Shown: in pieces, positions 43,425-52,614 of the stretch
How positions within the stretch are numbered: the first letter of the stretch is position 1
How the letters are laid out: each line of letters starts with the position of its first letter
Origin: Arenibacter sp. F26102
GTDB taxonomy: Bacteria > Bacteroidota > Bacteroidia > Flavobacteriales > Flavobacteriaceae
Length of the DNA: 64,000 nucleotides
Assembly: GCF_023015865.1 (NCBI RefSeq)
Contig: NZ_JALKBC010000017.1
Location: 51,246 to 115,245 of the forward strand
Direction: 5' to 3'
Translations under genes and position numbers: made by a program
Notes under the pieces: model-generated
Databases searched by the model: none
What the model saw: only the letters and a program-made list of their open reading frames with translations
Told to the model about the DNA's origin: nothing

Positions 43425-43794
43425 AATGATTTTTAAACTATATCGTGAAAATAATATTCATTACAATCCTAGCAGCTACCTATAAAAATTAACGATTGGC
43501 CATTTGTTTAGAAGTCGAAATTGTTCTTGCGGTTTAGCTATCCTGCAATGTTTGTTAAAGTGCCTATATAGCAACCAGTAATTATATACCCATTATTAAT
43601 CTAATATAGCAAATCTTTTATTTGGTTTTGCATTAAAAATGCTCACTTAGTAGCAACTATTAGGAGCTTTATTCTTATTGCCAGGTCACCATTTTTTTTA
43701 GTATTATACTTGTTAAAATTGAACTACAAGCTGCCTATCGCTATTCCTATCAACACTCTTTTTTTCTCGTGTTTTAGGTCCATACAATATTTTA
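43425..43794. other. Gene-free spacer of 370 bp
   Basis: AT-rich sequence between DUF2975 and the pyruvate kinase-like gene. No supported ORF, hairpin terminator or repeat is seen. Confidence 0.5.
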
Positions 43795-45333
43795 TTACTG
43801 CTGAAATTCCTTGTGGATATCCTTCAACCCTTTTTTGGCTACTTTCAAGGCTCTAAGGGTCTTCTTTGTTTTTTGGGAATGGGCTTCCATTCGTATGAGT
43901 ACATTCCTTAAGGTTTTAGTGGCTTCCACTATAAAAGGACCTTTGTTGAGCATAACGCATTCGGCTTGGGCGCTTATGGTGGCATCTGAAATTTCGGCTC
44001 TAGTAGCCATGCCTTTTTTTGCCATAGTATCCAACACCTGGGTGGCCCATATCACGGGTATCTGTGCAGCCTCACACAACCAAAGTATCTCATTTTGTAC
44101 TTCAGATATACGTTCAAATCCCACCTCTACCGCCAAATCCCCTCTGGCGATCATTACGCCAATATTTGGTCTGTTCATGGCTCTAAAGAGAATGGAGGGT
44201 AAATTCTCAAAAGCGGTCCTGTTTTCGATTTTAAATACAACTCCAATGTCATTATTCCCCAGTTTGTCCAGTTCCTCATAAAGCCGGGATACATCGGCCG
44301 CATTGCGAACAAAAGAGTAGCCAATAAGGTCTGCATTAGCAGAGATAAAAGGCAATAGCTGTAAGTCTTCCGGAGTTAGTGAGGGAAGGCTGAGATGGGT
44401 ATCCGGTAAATTGATGCCTTTCCCGGGCCTAAGTTTTTTCTTGTAAGAGTTTTTAACGACAAGGGATGCAGAATTGCCAGAGATTGACCTGACCTTGGCA
44501 CTTATAGCGCCATCATCAAAAAATACTGATTGCCCCACTTTAAGGTCATCAATGATTTGCGGAAGAGAGACTTCGATCATGGCATTTTCCAAAGCAGGAT
44601 CTAGTTTAGTATTTCCTTCTGAAAGATTTCGCGAATTAGGCTTTATCAACAGTAGTTGGGTGCCCTTATGTATTTTTAGGAAGGGAATGGATTTTATAGA
44701 TCTTTCAATTTCGACCCTTGTGTAAATATTGCTGATTCTAATTTTGGGACCAGGTAGGTCCATGTAGACGTTTATAGGAAGATTTAATTCCTGTTTAACA
44801 CTGTCTATATTTTTAAGGATTTTTTTCCATAATTTTTCATTTCCATGGCTAAGGTTTAAGCGGGCAATGCCCATGCCTGCCAATCTCAATTTTGTGATAA
44901 GGTTTTTGTTGGTCGTCACCTCGTCTGGCATGGTCACCATTATTTCGGTATCCCGTTCCCCGCTTTCCGTTTTAAAGAGGTCATTGGCATGTTTTACCAA
45001 TAATTTTTTACTACCTGTGTATCCAATAGCTTCCAAGCTTGAATTCTTTTCCCATGTTTTACCGTTCAGTAATTTCACAAGTTTTAAGGCATTGGAGATA
45101 TTTTCATAGACGTACCCGGCCCCGCTTCCCAAGGAAGATATCCCTATTTCGGATAGGTCACTCTGAATCCCACGAATATCTAAACTCCGGAGCAGTAAAT
45201 AGCGATACAGGTTTTTGGCACTGGATTTATATTGAGGATGTACGGAAGTGACAATCCTGTCTGCTATAGACTCATTATTCAGAAGGTTTTCGTAAATTTT
45301 TTCAAGCTCCGTTTCCAGTTTTTTGATATCCAT
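43795..45333 (-). CDS. Pyruvate kinase-like protein without C-terminal domain
   Basis: A 512-residue protein. Residues about 130-490 form the pyruvate kinase barrel and lid: ARLNLSHG, MDLPGPKIRI, the Lys-Glu pair in VFKIENRTAF, MIARGDLAVEVGFE and WATQVLDTMAKKGMATRAEISDA. The usual VMLSGETAKG is AECVMLNKG, and the C-terminal allosteric domain is missing. The first 125 residues are a helical part not found in standard enzymes. It may make ATP and pyruvate or serve another phosphotransfer. It lies beside the kduD-kduI locus on the same strand. Confidence 0.8.
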   Translation of the reverse strand: MDIKKLETELEKIYENLLNNESIADRIVTSVHPQYKSSAKNLYRYLLLRSLDIRGIQSDLSEIGISSLGSGAGYVYENISNALKLVKLLNGKTWEKNSSLEAIGYTGSKKLLVKHANDLFKTESGERDTEIMVTMPDEVTTNKNLITKLRLAGMGIARLNLSHGNEKLWKKILKNIDSVKQELNLPINVYMDLPGPKIRISNIYTRVEIERSIKSIPFLKIHKGTQLLLIKPNSRNLSEGNTKLDPALENAMIEVSLPQIIDDLKVGQSVFFDDGAISAKVRSISGNSASLVVKNSYKKKLRPGKGINLPDTHLSLPSLTPEDLQLLPFISANADLIGYSFVRNAADVSRLYEELDKLGNNDIGVVFKIENRTAFENLPSILFRAMNRPNIGVMIARGDLAVEVGFERISEVQNEILWLCEAAQIPVIWATQVLDTMAKKGMATRAEISDATISAQAECVMLNKGPFIVEATKTLRNVLIRMEAHSQKTKKTLRALKVAKKGLKDIHKEFQQ

Positions 45334-45515
45334 AACATGTCGATTTTGATAAAATGATGACCTAGCCTGTGATATTAAAAATACGAATATAAAACATGGT
45401 TATTTCCCGGTACAAGTACAAAAAGAAGTTAAAATTTAACATAAAAAAAGCAATACCTCTAAACATTATTATGAGTAAGGGTATTGCCATATTTATTGTA
45501 AAATAATAATATTCC

Positions 45516-46694
45516 CTAGGGGTTAAATGTAACTTCCAGAGGGTGGTTGATCTGTTCGGAAAATGCATTTAAATAATTCTCCCAGTCCTGTTTGGTGTTA
45601 AATTGCCCGCTCTTTTTCCATCCAAATCCAGCGTAATAGGTTACTGTATTATTTTTTACTTTTAATTGTGCGTAGGCGTTGCTTAGATCCTTTGTTGGTA
45701 CATCGTATTTTTCAAAATCGATGAAAGTTTCATTGTTGGCAATGATTGCGGTTCCCAATTCCGAATCACCATGTGGCTGCCAGTAACTTACCCATCCATT
45801 ATCCTTCTTGCCGCTAACCTCACCATCCTTTTCATGAAGAGTGAGTCCGGCGGAAATTTGGTCAACACCTTCTAGGGTGATATTGAATTTCGACAAATTT
45901 TGACCTAGGTCCAAGCTTATAACTCTCGATTCCTTAATGGTTTTTCCATTGGCGTCCCAATCTTCATATTCCAGATAGAAGCTGGTCCTTATTGGCCCTT
46001 TGGTAATGGTACGCCACTGTGTGTAGTTTTTGGAATAATAGTAGGTACTGTCTACCTTAGCTGCAATACCTCCAACACCACGGCTAGGACCTACATGAAA
46101 ATCATCCAGGCCTTCCCCCGTATCCTTGTGGTAACTGCTGACTCCGCTCAGCTCCTCTTTATACCATTTGTCAATTATGGGGTATTCTACCCGCTTCAAC
46201 CAGGCATCGACACCGCTGGACAGTGTGCCTCCCGGAACCTTGTCCTCGATCATCTTTTGTGCGGTGGGACCGTACACCCGAAATGCAACCTTGTTGTTTT
46301 CCCAGGTATAATCATCCGTGCGCTCTGGAACAAATCTGGAATAACATAACTCTTGAGCAGTGGGATTTTCTCCTTCGCCAACTTTAACGATTTCAAATTT
46401 ACTTTCGCTATTCGCGGGCATTTTGGGTTGAAATAGGATCATATCCCAAGTACCATCCCCATCATTGTCCACCTTTTGGATGATTTCCAGCTGATCGGTT
46501 TCTGTATTTTTAATTCCTATTGAAGATAGGTCATCCATCTTTAAGATGCCCTTGCCGAGCTCCACAGTTTCAGTAGTCCGTTCCATATCGAGCACATTTT
46601 TTACTGTAATGATCAATGGATTCTGTTTTTCGGCACAAGCTATTGAGCACAAGACACTAACGGATAGTACTGCTAATTTATAAAGTGAATTCAT
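45516..46694 (-). CDS. DUF4861 lipoprotein
   Basis: A 392-residue protein with a lipobox ending SIAC (Cys20). The mature part shows the DUF4861 pattern, including TLSSGVDAWLKRVEYPIIDKWY and GLTLHEKDGEV. The domain is regularly found in uronate and pectin-related loci of Bacteroidota; the function is not established. It lies 9 bp downstream of kduD, so it is the third gene of the kduI-kduD operon. The following gene on the same strand is the pyruvate kinase-like one, 182 bp away. Confidence 0.85.
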   Translation of the reverse strand: MNSLYKLAVLSVSVLCSIACAEKQNPLIITVKNVLDMERTTETVELGKGILKMDDLSSIGIKNTETDQLEIIQKVDNDGDGTWDMILFQPKMPANSESKFEIVKVGEGENPTAQELCYSRFVPERTDDYTWENNKVAFRVYGPTAQKMIEDKVPGGTLSSGVDAWLKRVEYPIIDKWYKEELSGVSSYHKDTGEGLDDFHVGPSRGVGGIAAKVDSTYYYSKNYTQWRTITKGPIRTSFYLEYEDWDANGKTIKESRVISLDLGQNLSKFNITLEGVDQISAGLTLHEKDGEVSGKKDNGWVSYWQPHGDSELGTAIIANNETFIDFEKYDVPTKDLSNAYAQLKVKNNTVTYYAGFGWKKSGQFNTKQDWENYLNAFSEQINHPLEVTFNP

Positions 46695-46703
46695 AACATC
46701 ATA

Positions 46704-47498
46704 TTATTTTTCATTGGACGGTTTTCCTATAGTGGCTAATATGCCTCCATCTACATAAACTATTTGTCCATTAACAAAATTACTTGCCTTGGAACTCAAG
46801 AAAATGGCTGCGCCTTGTAGGTCATCGGGGTCACCCCATTTCCCTGCTGGTGTTCTTCCTACTATGAAATCGTTGAAAGGATGTCCATCTATGCGTATAG
46901 GGGCTGTTTGTGCTGTAGCAAAATAACCAGGTCCAATTCCATTGACCTGAATATTGTGTTTGGCCCATTCCGTAGCCATATTCCGGGTCAACATTTTTAG
47001 ACCACCTTTGGCAGCGGCATAGGCCCCTACGGTGTTTCTGCCCAATTCGCTCATCATGGAGCAAATGTTGATTATCTTACCTTCTTTTCGGGCAATCATG
47101 CCCTTGACAACATGTTTGGATACGATAAAAGGACTTACCAGATCTACCTTAACGACTTCTTCAAAATCGGCAACCTCCATATCCTCCAATGGAATTCTTT
47201 TAATAATTCCGGCATTGTTTACCAAAATATCAATATGCCCAACTTCCTTTTCAATTTTGGATATATTTAGTTGGACTTGATCCTCTTTGGTAACATCAAA
47301 GAGGTATCCATGGGCCTGTAACCCTAAAGCCTTATATTCAGCAACGGCATTGTTCAGCTTTTCTTGGGAGGAGGCTCCATTAATGACCAGGGTGGCACCT
47401 GCCTTGCCCAGTCCAATGGCCATAGCTTTGCCCAAGCCATGGGTAGCACCAGTAATAAGTGCTGTTTTTCCAGTTAAATCAAATAGGTTTATTGACAT
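46704..47498 (-). CDS. kduD: 2-dehydro-3-deoxy-D-gluconate 5-dehydrogenase (KduD-type SDR)
   Basis: A 264-residue short-chain dehydrogenase. The cofactor loop TGATHGLG is at 16-23 and the catalytic set is S147, Y160 and K164. In the uronate pathway KduD reduces 2,5-diketo-3-deoxygluconate, the product of KduI, to 2-keto-3-deoxygluconate. Assignment as KduD rather than gluconate 5-dehydrogenase rests on its place 19 bp after kduI and next to DUF4861. Length is as expected. Confidence 0.88.
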   Translation of the reverse strand: MSINLFDLTGKTALITGATHGLGKAMAIGLGKAGATLVINGASSQEKLNNAVAEYKALGLQAHGYLFDVTKEDQVQLNISKIEKEVGHIDILVNNAGIIKRIPLEDMEVADFEEVVKVDLVSPFIVSKHVVKGMIARKEGKIINICSMMSELGRNTVGAYAAAKGGLKMLTRNMATEWAKHNIQVNGIGPGYFATAQTAPIRIDGHPFNDFIVGRTPAGKWGDPDDLQGAAIFLSSKASNFVNGQIVYVDGGILATIGKPSNEK

Positions 47499-47517
47499 CT
47501 TTATAGGTTTGTAACTG

Positions 47518-48360
47518 TTATTTTAAGTCTTTTATTTTACAGTGGTCCATGTCGCCATAGTCCAAGTTCTCACCGGCCATTCCCCAGATAAAGGTATAAT
47601 TACTGGTTCCTGAGCCGGAGTGTATAGACCATGGCGGAGAAATAACGGCCTCATTATTTGCCATCCAAATATGTCTTGTTTCTTGGGGTTGTCCCATGAA
47701 ATGGCAAACTGCCTGATCTTCTGGAACTTCTAAATAGAAATAAACTTCCATTCTTCTGTCGTGTACATGTGCTGGCATCGTATTCCAAACGCTTCCAGGT
47801 TTTAATTCTGTCATTCCCATTTGAACCTGACAGGTCTCTACCAGACTGTTAACGATCAATTTTCTTATAGTTCTTGCATTGGCCGTCTCCATGGAGCCCA
47901 ACTCTACAATTTCCGCATCTGCTTGACTAATTTTTTTGGTTGGATAAACCTTATGTGCCGGAGTGGAGTTCAAATAAAATTTGGCTGGTGTTTCTGCACT
48001 GTTGCTGCTAAATACAACATCCTTATTTTCCTTTCCAATGTACAGGGCTTCCTTGTAATCCAGATCATATTTTTTACCATTGACAGTTACAGAACCTGCT
48101 CCGCCCACATTGATAATTCCAATTTCCCTTCTTTCCAAAAAATAATCCGATTTTAAAGGATCTATGGTAGTCAGTTTTAACGAAGTTTTGACTGGTGTTG
48201 CCCCTCCTACTATGTATCTGTCAAAATGGGTATATACCAAATTAATAGTATCGGCTTCCATTAAATTCTGAATTAAGAACTCCTTTCTTAAACCTTCTGT
48301 GGTTAATTCCTTTGTCTCTTTCGGAGAGCAAGCATACCTAACTTCATAATTGTTTTTCAT
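47518..48360 (-). CDS. kduI: 5-dehydro-4-deoxy-D-glucuronate isomerase
   Basis: A 280-residue cupin-fold isomerase that converts 4-deoxy-L-threo-5-hexosulose uronate to 2,5-diketo-3-deoxygluconate. The metal ligands are H198, H200, E205 and H247, as in E. coli KduI. It is the first gene of the kduI-kduD-DUF4861 operon. Its upstream spacer contains the LacI-type palindrome at 48445-48478, and a TTG inside the palindrome fits as the -33 element (TTG-N20-TACATTTA on the minus strand). Confidence 0.95.
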   Translation of the reverse strand: MKNNYEVRYACSPKETKELTTEGLRKEFLIQNLMEADTINLVYTHFDRYIVGGATPVKTSLKLTTIDPLKSDYFLERREIGIINVGGAGSVTVNGKKYDLDYKEALYIGKENKDVVFSSNSAETPAKFYLNSTPAHKVYPTKKISQADAEIVELGSMETANARTIRKLIVNSLVETCQVQMGMTELKPGSVWNTMPAHVHDRRMEVYFYLEVPEDQAVCHFMGQPQETRHIWMANNEAVISPPWSIHSGSGTSNYTFIWGMAGENLDYGDMDHCKIKDLK

Positions 48361-48444
48361 GACTATATATCTAATAATTATTTTCTAAACTAGTGGGGAA
48401 ATATGGACTTATTTAATAAGTCAGATTGTAAATGTATTAAAAAT

Positions 48445-48478
48445 AAATCAAAAATACAATCGATTGTATTTTTGATTT
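48445..48478. promoter_or_regulatory. 34-bp perfect palindrome, candidate LacI-family operator
   Basis: The left arm (48445-48461) ends in ATACAATC and the right arm (48462-48478) begins GATTGTAT; both arms extend with A/T through AAATC and GATTT to 17 bases each without a mismatch. The central ATCGAT matches LacI/GalR-type operators that have CG at the centre. It is placed in the 152-bp spacer between kduI and the LacI gene and overlaps the kduI -33 region. Confidence 0.8.
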
Positions 48479-48480
48479 GG

Positions 48481-48488
48481 TATCTTTG
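48481..48488 (+). promoter_or_regulatory. -7 element of the LacI-type regulator gene
   Basis: TATCTTTG matches TAnnTTTG exactly and lies 25 bp before the ATG. It is 2 bp from the palindrome, so autoregulation is likely. No TTG is at the ideal spacing. Confidence 0.5.
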
Positions 48489-48512
48489 TGATAGTTAATA
48501 TACTCTTTATTC

Positions 48513-49529
48513 ATGAAAAATAAAACTACTATTCATGATATTGCCAAGGCATTGAGCATTGATGCCTCTACCGTATCAAGAGCATTGAACAATAGTCCAA
48601 GGGTAAACCAAAAAACCAAGGATAGGATATTGGCAAAGGCAAATGAATTAGGGTATCAACGTAATTTATTGGCTTCCAATCTCCGTAAAAACGAGACCAA
48701 TACCATAGGTGTGATAGTGCCAAGAATATCGCGACATTTTTTTTCATCGGTAATTTCAGGGATAGAGGAAGCTGCCTATGATGCGGGATATAATGTGATT
48801 ATTTGTCAGTCCTTGGAACAGTTGAAGCGGGAACGGGATATTGTTGGGACTTTATTGGCCAACCGGGTTGCTGGAGTGCTGTTGTCTGTTTCGATGGAAA
48901 CAAATGATTACGACCATTTATTGAATATGAAAAATAATGGTACACCTTTTCTTTTTTTTGATAGACATTGTGATATAGAAGGAATTAGTAGTGTGCTTAT
49001 TGATGATGTTCAGGGTGGGTTTGATGCAACTGAGCATCTTATTTTAAAAGGCTGTAAAAGTATTGGTCATTTTTCCGGTCCCCAAGAATTGTCAATTTAT
49101 AAAAATAGACTGGCGGGATATATTAAGGCCTTGGAAAAATATAAAATTCCATATAGGCCAGAGTTGGTAATTCGATCGAGTCTAATGGAAATTGACGGTG
49201 CCGAAGGTGCAAAAACCTTACTTTCTTTACCCTACAAAATAGATGGACTATTTTCAGCCAATGATATTGCAGCCATAGGGGCGATGAAGTATTTAAAAAA
49301 TGAAGGAATTCGAATTCCTTATGATATTGCTATAGTAGGTTTTAGTAATGAACCTATTTCTGAGGTAATTGATCCATCTTTGACCACAATTGATCAGCCT
49401 GGGTTTCAAATAGGTCAAATCTCTACAAAACTATTATTGGAAGAAATAAATAAATCGTCGAACTCAAAAAAAGCCAAAAAAACTATTCTGAAGTCTTCCC
49501 TAATAGAACGTGATTCGTCTAGAAAATGA
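48513..49529 (+). CDS. LacI-family transcriptional regulator
   Basis: A 338-residue regulator with an N-terminal helix-turn-helix and hinge (TIHDIAKALSIDASTVSRAL) and a periplasmic-binding-protein-like sensor domain from residue 60. The signature helix-turn-helix residues are intact. The effector is probably a uronate pathway intermediate, inferred from its neighbours only. It is divergent from kduI and 68 bp upstream of the GH88 gene, with the palindrome in between as its likely site. Confidence 0.9.
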   Translation: MKNKTTIHDIAKALSIDASTVSRALNNSPRVNQKTKDRILAKANELGYQRNLLASNLRKNETNTIGVIVPRISRHFFSSVISGIEEAAYDAGYNVIICQSLEQLKRERDIVGTLLANRVAGVLLSVSMETNDYDHLLNMKNNGTPFLFFDRHCDIEGISSVLIDDVQGGFDATEHLILKGCKSIGHFSGPQELSIYKNRLAGYIKALEKYKIPYRPELVIRSSLMEIDGAEGAKTLLSLPYKIDGLFSANDIAAIGAMKYLKNEGIRIPYDIAIVGFSNEPISEVIDPSLTTIDQPGFQIGQISTKLLLEEINKSSNSKKAKKTILKSSLIERDSSRK

Positions 49530-49597
49530 TATTTAAAGCCTTGTGAAACATCTTTTATATGTTTAAAAACAATACTAATAAATAAAACTAATATCCC

Positions 49598-50827
49598 ATG
49601 AAACTGCTCTTCGTATCCCTTCTTGTCTGTTTGGCAAGTTGTCAAAATTTGTCTAAAAATAAAAATATTAAAGTCGATAACAAGGTTACTGCCAAGCTTA
49701 GTTCTTTTGATCTTAAAAAGGAAATAAAAAACTGTGAGGCCCAATTAAACAGAGCTGTTCCTAAACTTACCGATCTGTCCAAACATCCACGACTGATCGA
49801 AACAAATGAAACCGAATGGAAAGAAATACCTAATGGGAGATTGGTGTGGACTTCCGGATTTTATCCTGGGATTCTTTGGTATATGTACGACCTTACCAAG
49901 GAGGAAAAATGGAAATCGGAAGCTATAAAAAGGACAGAAGTTTTTGAAGATTTTAAAACGATCAATGAGCACCACGATATTGGGTTTATGATGTTCCCGG
50001 CCTATGGTAATGGATATATTTTTGGAGACAAGAAGGAGTATAAGGACATTCTTCTAACTTCTGCTGAATCCTTGGCCAGTAGGTTTAATCCAAAAGTGGG
50101 AACTATAAGATCATGGTCCAATAAAATGCATCCACGTTGGCAGCAACATATTACCATAATCGATAATATGCTTAATTTGGAACTATTGTTCTGGGCCGCT
50201 AAAAATGGTGGTAGTAAGGAATTTTATGATATTGCCGTAAAACACGCTGAGACCACAATGGAAAATCATTTTAGGCCAGATTATACTTCTTGGCACGTTA
50301 TTGAATATGATTCTATATCCGGAAAAGTATTGAACAGACATACCAAACAAGGCTATGCAGATGATAGTCGTTGGTCCCGGGGACAGGCCTGGGGGATCTA
50401 TGGATATTCCATGATGTATAGGGAGACAGGTGATAAAAAATTCTTGGATTTTGCGGTAAAGTTAACGGATAAATATTTGGAACTACTTCCTGCCGATTAT
50501 ATACCCCATTGGGATTTTGATGTGTCTAATTTGGAAAATGAGGAGCGTGATGCCTCCGCAGCCGCAGTTGTGGCTTCCGGCCTGTTGGAGCTAAGTACTT
50601 TTGTAAAGGAAAAAAAGGATCAGGAGCGGTATTACAGTGCCGCTATGCGTATGTTGGAATCGTTGAGTTCAGAGGAATATTCCGGAGTAGGGAAAACAGA
50701 TTCCTTTTTAATACATTCCACAGGAGCAAAATCCTTGGGACATGAAATTGATGTGGCCTTGATCTATGCAGATTATTATTATATAGAGGCGTTGGACAGA
50801 TTGCAAAAAATGGAACAGTCCAAATAA
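49598..50827 (+). CDS. GH88 unsaturated glucuronyl/galacturonyl hydrolase lipoprotein
   Basis: A 409-residue (alpha/alpha)6-barrel hydrolase. The lipobox is VCLASC (Cys15), so it is exported and lipid-anchored. The two active-site Asp positions of family GH88 fit HHDIGF and ITIIDNMLNL; SRWSRGQAWGIYGYSMMYRETG is a further signature. The family removes the 4,5-unsaturated uronic acid left at chain ends by polysaccharide lyases. The product would feed KduI. It follows the LacI gene on the same strand; its convergent neighbour is 20 bp away. Confidence 0.9.
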   Translation: MKLLFVSLLVCLASCQNLSKNKNIKVDNKVTAKLSSFDLKKEIKNCEAQLNRAVPKLTDLSKHPRLIETNETEWKEIPNGRLVWTSGFYPGILWYMYDLTKEEKWKSEAIKRTEVFEDFKTINEHHDIGFMMFPAYGNGYIFGDKKEYKDILLTSAESLASRFNPKVGTIRSWSNKMHPRWQQHITIIDNMLNLELLFWAAKNGGSKEFYDIAVKHAETTMENHFRPDYTSWHVIEYDSISGKVLNRHTKQGYADDSRWSRGQAWGIYGYSMMYRETGDKKFLDFAVKLTDKYLELLPADYIPHWDFDVSNLENEERDASAAAVVASGLLELSTFVKEKKDQERYYSAAMRMLESLSSEEYSGVGKTDSFLIHSTGAKSLGHEIDVALIYADYYYIEALDRLQKMEQSK

Positions 50828-50846
50828 TTTATCAGCTTACAGCCGG

Positions 50847-51845
50847 TTAGCCTAGGTTAACTGGCTGATTGGTAACTGATTTTTTATTTTTCACAATATT
50901 ATTCATAATCATTTTGGCATGTATTCTTGAGTTTTCTATAAACCATTTATGGGTCTCCATTCCTCCACAGATTACTCCCGCCAAATATAAATTCTCAATA
51001 TTGGTTTCCATGGTTTCCGGATTATACTGTGGAAGCCTTTTCTCATCTTTGGATAATTGGATTCCTATTTTTTCCAGAAAACTAAAATTGGGCATATACC
51101 CCGTAAGGGCCAGGACATAATCATTTTTAAGACTTATGGTTCCAGTAGGCGAATTCAGGATAATTTCATCTTCTGTAATTTCCTTTACCACACTACTGTA
51201 ATAGACTTTTATGCTGCCTTCCTCAATTCTGTTGATAATATCCGGTCTTACCCAATATTTTACACGTTGGCCCACCTCTGGTCCTCGGATAATCAAGGAG
51301 ACTTCCGCTCCTTTTCTATAACATTCCAAAGCAGCGTCTATAGCTGAATTGCTTGCCCCAATGACCGCTACTTGCTGGTTGGAATAAAAGTGTGGATCCT
51401 TGTAATAATGCGTCACTTTTTTTAAGTCTTCCCCAGGTACATTCATCCTGTTGGGAATATCATAGAAGCCTGTTGAAATAATTACATTGGTTGATTTATA
51501 GGTGCTTTTTTCAGATACAATGTTAAAATACCCGTCAATCTTACTAATTGAATTTACTTTTTCAAAGAGGGAAATATTTAGATTGTTAGAGGTAACTATT
51601 CGTCTATAATATTCCAGGGCCTCATTTCTTTTCGGTTTCGCCTCTATGCTGATGAAAGGAATTTCATCAATTTCCAATTTTTCCGAGGATGAAAAGAACT
51701 GCATGTTCAACGGATAATTATATAGGGAATTAACGATACATCCCTTTTCTAGGATTATGTAGGACAATCCTTTTTTTTTAGCTTCCAATCCACAGGCAAT
51801 TCCAATAGGCCCTCCTCCAACAATTACAACATCCCAAATCTTCAT
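50847..51845 (-). CDS. YpdA-like FAD/NAD(P)H disulfide-reductase family protein
   Basis: A 332-residue flavoprotein. The FAD-binding loop is VGGGPIG (9-15) and the NAD(P)-binding loop is VIGASNSAIDAAL. The family relative YpdA acts as a bacillithiol disulfide reductase; no redox-active CxxC as in thioredoxin reductase is present, which suits that family. A bacillithiol pathway is not visible in this window, so the role is uncertain. It overlaps the end of rpe by one base (TAATG-like), indicating an operon. Confidence 0.82.
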   Translation of the reverse strand: MKIWDVVIVGGGPIGIACGLEAKKKGLSYIILEKGCIVNSLYNYPLNMQFFSSSEKLEIDEIPFISIEAKPKRNEALEYYRRIVTSNNLNISLFEKVNSISKIDGYFNIVSEKSTYKSTNVIISTGFYDIPNRMNVPGEDLKKVTHYYKDPHFYSNQQVAVIGASNSAIDAALECYRKGAEVSLIIRGPEVGQRVKYWVRPDIINRIEEGSIKVYYSSVVKEITEDEIILNSPTGTISLKNDYVLALTGYMPNFSFLEKIGIQLSKDEKRLPQYNPETMETNIENLYLAGVICGGMETHKWFIENSRIHAKMIMNNIVKNKKSVTNQPVNLG

Positions 51846-52504
51846 TATCCTATAATTTTTTTAAGTTCCCCAATCGTTTGGGATGGGTCATCACTTTTAA
51901 AAATAAAGCTTCCTGCTACCAATACATCTGCACCGGCATCTATAAGTTGCTTTGCGTTTTCTGAGGTAACACCACCATCAATTTCTATTAGGGTATGTGC
52001 ACTTTTTCTTTTTATGAGTTCTTTTAATGCCCTTATCTTGTCGTAGGTGTTTTCAATAAATGATTGTCCGCCAAATCCTGGGTTTACACTCATTACGCAA
52101 ACAAGGTCAATGTCATTTATAGTGTCTTCCAACAAGTTAATATTGGTATGTGGGTTTAGCGCTACGCCAGCCGCCATTCCTTCGGCCTTAATAGCCTGCA
52201 GTGTGCGGTTCAGATGCGGACAGGCCTCGTAGTGAACGGTTAAATTATTGGCACCCAGATCGGCAAAGGTCTTGATGTAGCGGTCAGGGTCAACAATCAT
52301 TAAATGCACATCCAAAGTTTTTGTAGCATGGGCTGCAATTGCTTTAAGGACAGGCATTCCAAAGGATATGTTGGGTACAAAAACACCATCCATAATATCT
52401 ATGTGGTGCCAATCGGCATCACTGTGGTTTACCATTTCAATATCTCGCTGTAAGTTGGCAAAATCAGCTGCCAATAGGGAAGGGGCAATAATCTTTTCGT
52501 CCAT
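51845..52504 (-). CDS. rpe: Ribulose-phosphate 3-epimerase
   Basis: A 219-residue TIM-barrel enzyme that interconverts ribulose-5-phosphate and xylulose-5-phosphate. Signatures are APSLLAADFANL, HIDIMDGVFVPNISFG with the catalytic Asp, HLMI, MSVNPGFGGQSF and EIDGGV. Length is typical. It is the first gene of a pair with the YpdA-like gene. A minus-strand -7 element TACCTTTG (52528-52535) lies about 24 bp before the ATG. Confidence 0.96.
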   Translation of the reverse strand: MDEKIIAPSLLAADFANLQRDIEMVNHSDADWHHIDIMDGVFVPNISFGMPVLKAIAAHATKTLDVHLMIVDPDRYIKTFADLGANNLTVHYEACPHLNRTLQAIKAEGMAAGVALNPHTNINLLEDTINDIDLVCVMSVNPGFGGQSFIENTYDKIRALKELIKRKSAHTLIEIDGGVTSENAKQLIDAGADVLVAGSFIFKSDDPSQTIGELKKIIG

Positions 52505-52527
52505 TACTATAACTGAAATTAATTCTA

Positions 52528-52535
52528 CAAAGGTA
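52528..52535 (-). promoter_or_regulatory. -7 element of rpe
   Basis: TACCTTTG on the minus strand matches TAnnTTTG. It gives a leader of about 20 bases to the rpe ATG at 52504. Confidence 0.5.
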
Positions 52536-52614
52536 ACAAAATGATATGGTTTAAGGGAATAGGGGAAACTGTTTGCCCATTATGTTTATCTCGCTGTTTT
52601 AGGTAAATGTACTA

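Noticed and set aside
50840..50867. Hairpin CAGCCGGTTA/TAACTGGCTG as terminator between GH88 and the YpdA-like gene
   Set aside because: It overlaps the end of the YpdA-like coding region and lacks a following T run on either strand close enough to be convincing.
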